Virus record (IMG/VR): IMGVR_UViG_3300010318_000016
Coordinates: 1-36,308 of that record
Origin: a virus
Strand: one strand, 5' to 3'
DNA: 36,308 bases
The position numbers were made by a program, and so were the translations under genes. The notes under the pieces are model-generated. The model saw only the letters and a program-made list of their open reading frames with translations. It made no database searches and had not been told where the DNA came from. Positions 36,194-36,308 of the stretch are shown piece after piece (within the stretch, counting starts at the first letter, position 1; each line of letters starts with the position of its first letter).

Positions 36194-36308
36194 AGTCAGG
36201 TGGCGGAATTGGTAGACGCCCCGCCCTAGTGTGCGGAGAAAGTATTGGTTCGACTCCAATCGATGAAATGGTTTCATTAGCTACAGGTTCGAATCCTGTC
36301 CTGACTAC
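36194..36308 (+). tRNA. Leucine-type tRNA with enlarged variable region (3' CCA cut by edge)
   Basis: The acceptor AGTCAGG (36194-36200) pairs with CCTGACT (36300-36306); A36307 is the discriminator and C36308 the first base of a probable encoded CCA. The D arm GCGGAATTGGTAGACGC is typical of bacterial tRNA-Leu. The T arm is ACAGG-TTCGAAT-CCTGT (36283-36299). The anticodon arm is poor: only CCGC/GCGG (36221-36224, 36233-36236) around an 8-nt loop CCTAGTGT, so UAG is a guess. Between it and the T arm are 46 nt with two hairpins: ATTGG-TTCGACT-CCAAT (36244-36260), itself T-arm-like, and ATGAAA-TGG-TTTCAT (36263-36277). It may be a functional variant or a decayed gene. Confidence 0.7.

Noticed and set aside
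36221-36282. Group I intron in the tRNA anticodon loop
   Set aside because: The extra sequence is only about 30 nt, far too short for a group I intron, and it lies after, not within, the anticodon loop.
1-36308. CRISPR array or insertion sequence
   Set aside because: No regularly spaced identical repeats and no transposase-like protein were seen.

Overview
The window reads as part of a large tailed-phage genome infecting a member of the Bacteroidota (Bacteroidetes, probably a flavobacterium-like host). It is A+T-rich and densely packed on both strands. It carries cell-wall hydrolases, holin-like membrane proteins, thymidylate synthase and chaperones amid many small unknown genes. Several promoters match the Bacteroidota form TTG-N20-TAnnTTTG, starts rarely have Shine-Dalgarno sequences, and the DnaK and ClpP resemble Bacteroidota proteins. 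No capsid, tail, terminase or replication genes are visible, so phage morphology cannot be told from here.

Layout: 1-5.4 kb holds small, often acidic unknown genes and a metallopeptidase-like protein. 5.4-8.2 kb has a thioesterase / IMPDH-GMPR pair and leftward genes with a cupin-like module and a small basic C-terminal domain. 8.3-12.5 kb has a metallophosphoesterase, an amidase endolysin candidate and a class II aminoacyl-tRNA-synthetase-like protein. 12.7-15.8 kb is a UVR-motif protein/DnaK operon and a HAD_SAK-like phosphatase. 15.9-19.9 kb mixes small membrane proteins, an FKBP isomerase, a lytic transglycosylase, a zinc peptidase and a GH19-type hydrolase. 19.9-23.3 kb is a leftward block with ThyA and a DUF2452-like gene. 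23.4-24.4 kb includes ClpP. 24.4-34.8 kb is a long, almost wholly leftward accessory block. The right end (34.8-36.3 kb) is mostly non-coding, with diverged repeats, a GC-rich island with G-tracts, inverted repeats and an unusual leucine-type tRNA cut by the window edge.

Two signals cut across the layout. First, at least fourteen otherwise unrelated proteins begin with short leaders of a few recurring types (for example MKVIITESQYN.., ..EELNTMKYLLGYKRG.., MELNRFKQLLES..). Many end in an (I/L)-x-E site, like the capsid-targeting and prohead-protease signals of T4 internal proteins. The bodies include a PD-(D/E)xK nuclease candidate and a GH19 hydrolase, so I propose a virion-cargo set. Second, nearly every leader gene that is not translationally coupled to an upstream gene has the heptamer TATTTAT either 4-6 or 13-19 nt before its ATG. 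The chaperone, nucleotide and protease genes lack it, and a separate group of genes has host-type promoters. This suggests a late regulon carrying the cargo genes. All assignments come from reading the sequence and from memory of protein families; no searches were run.
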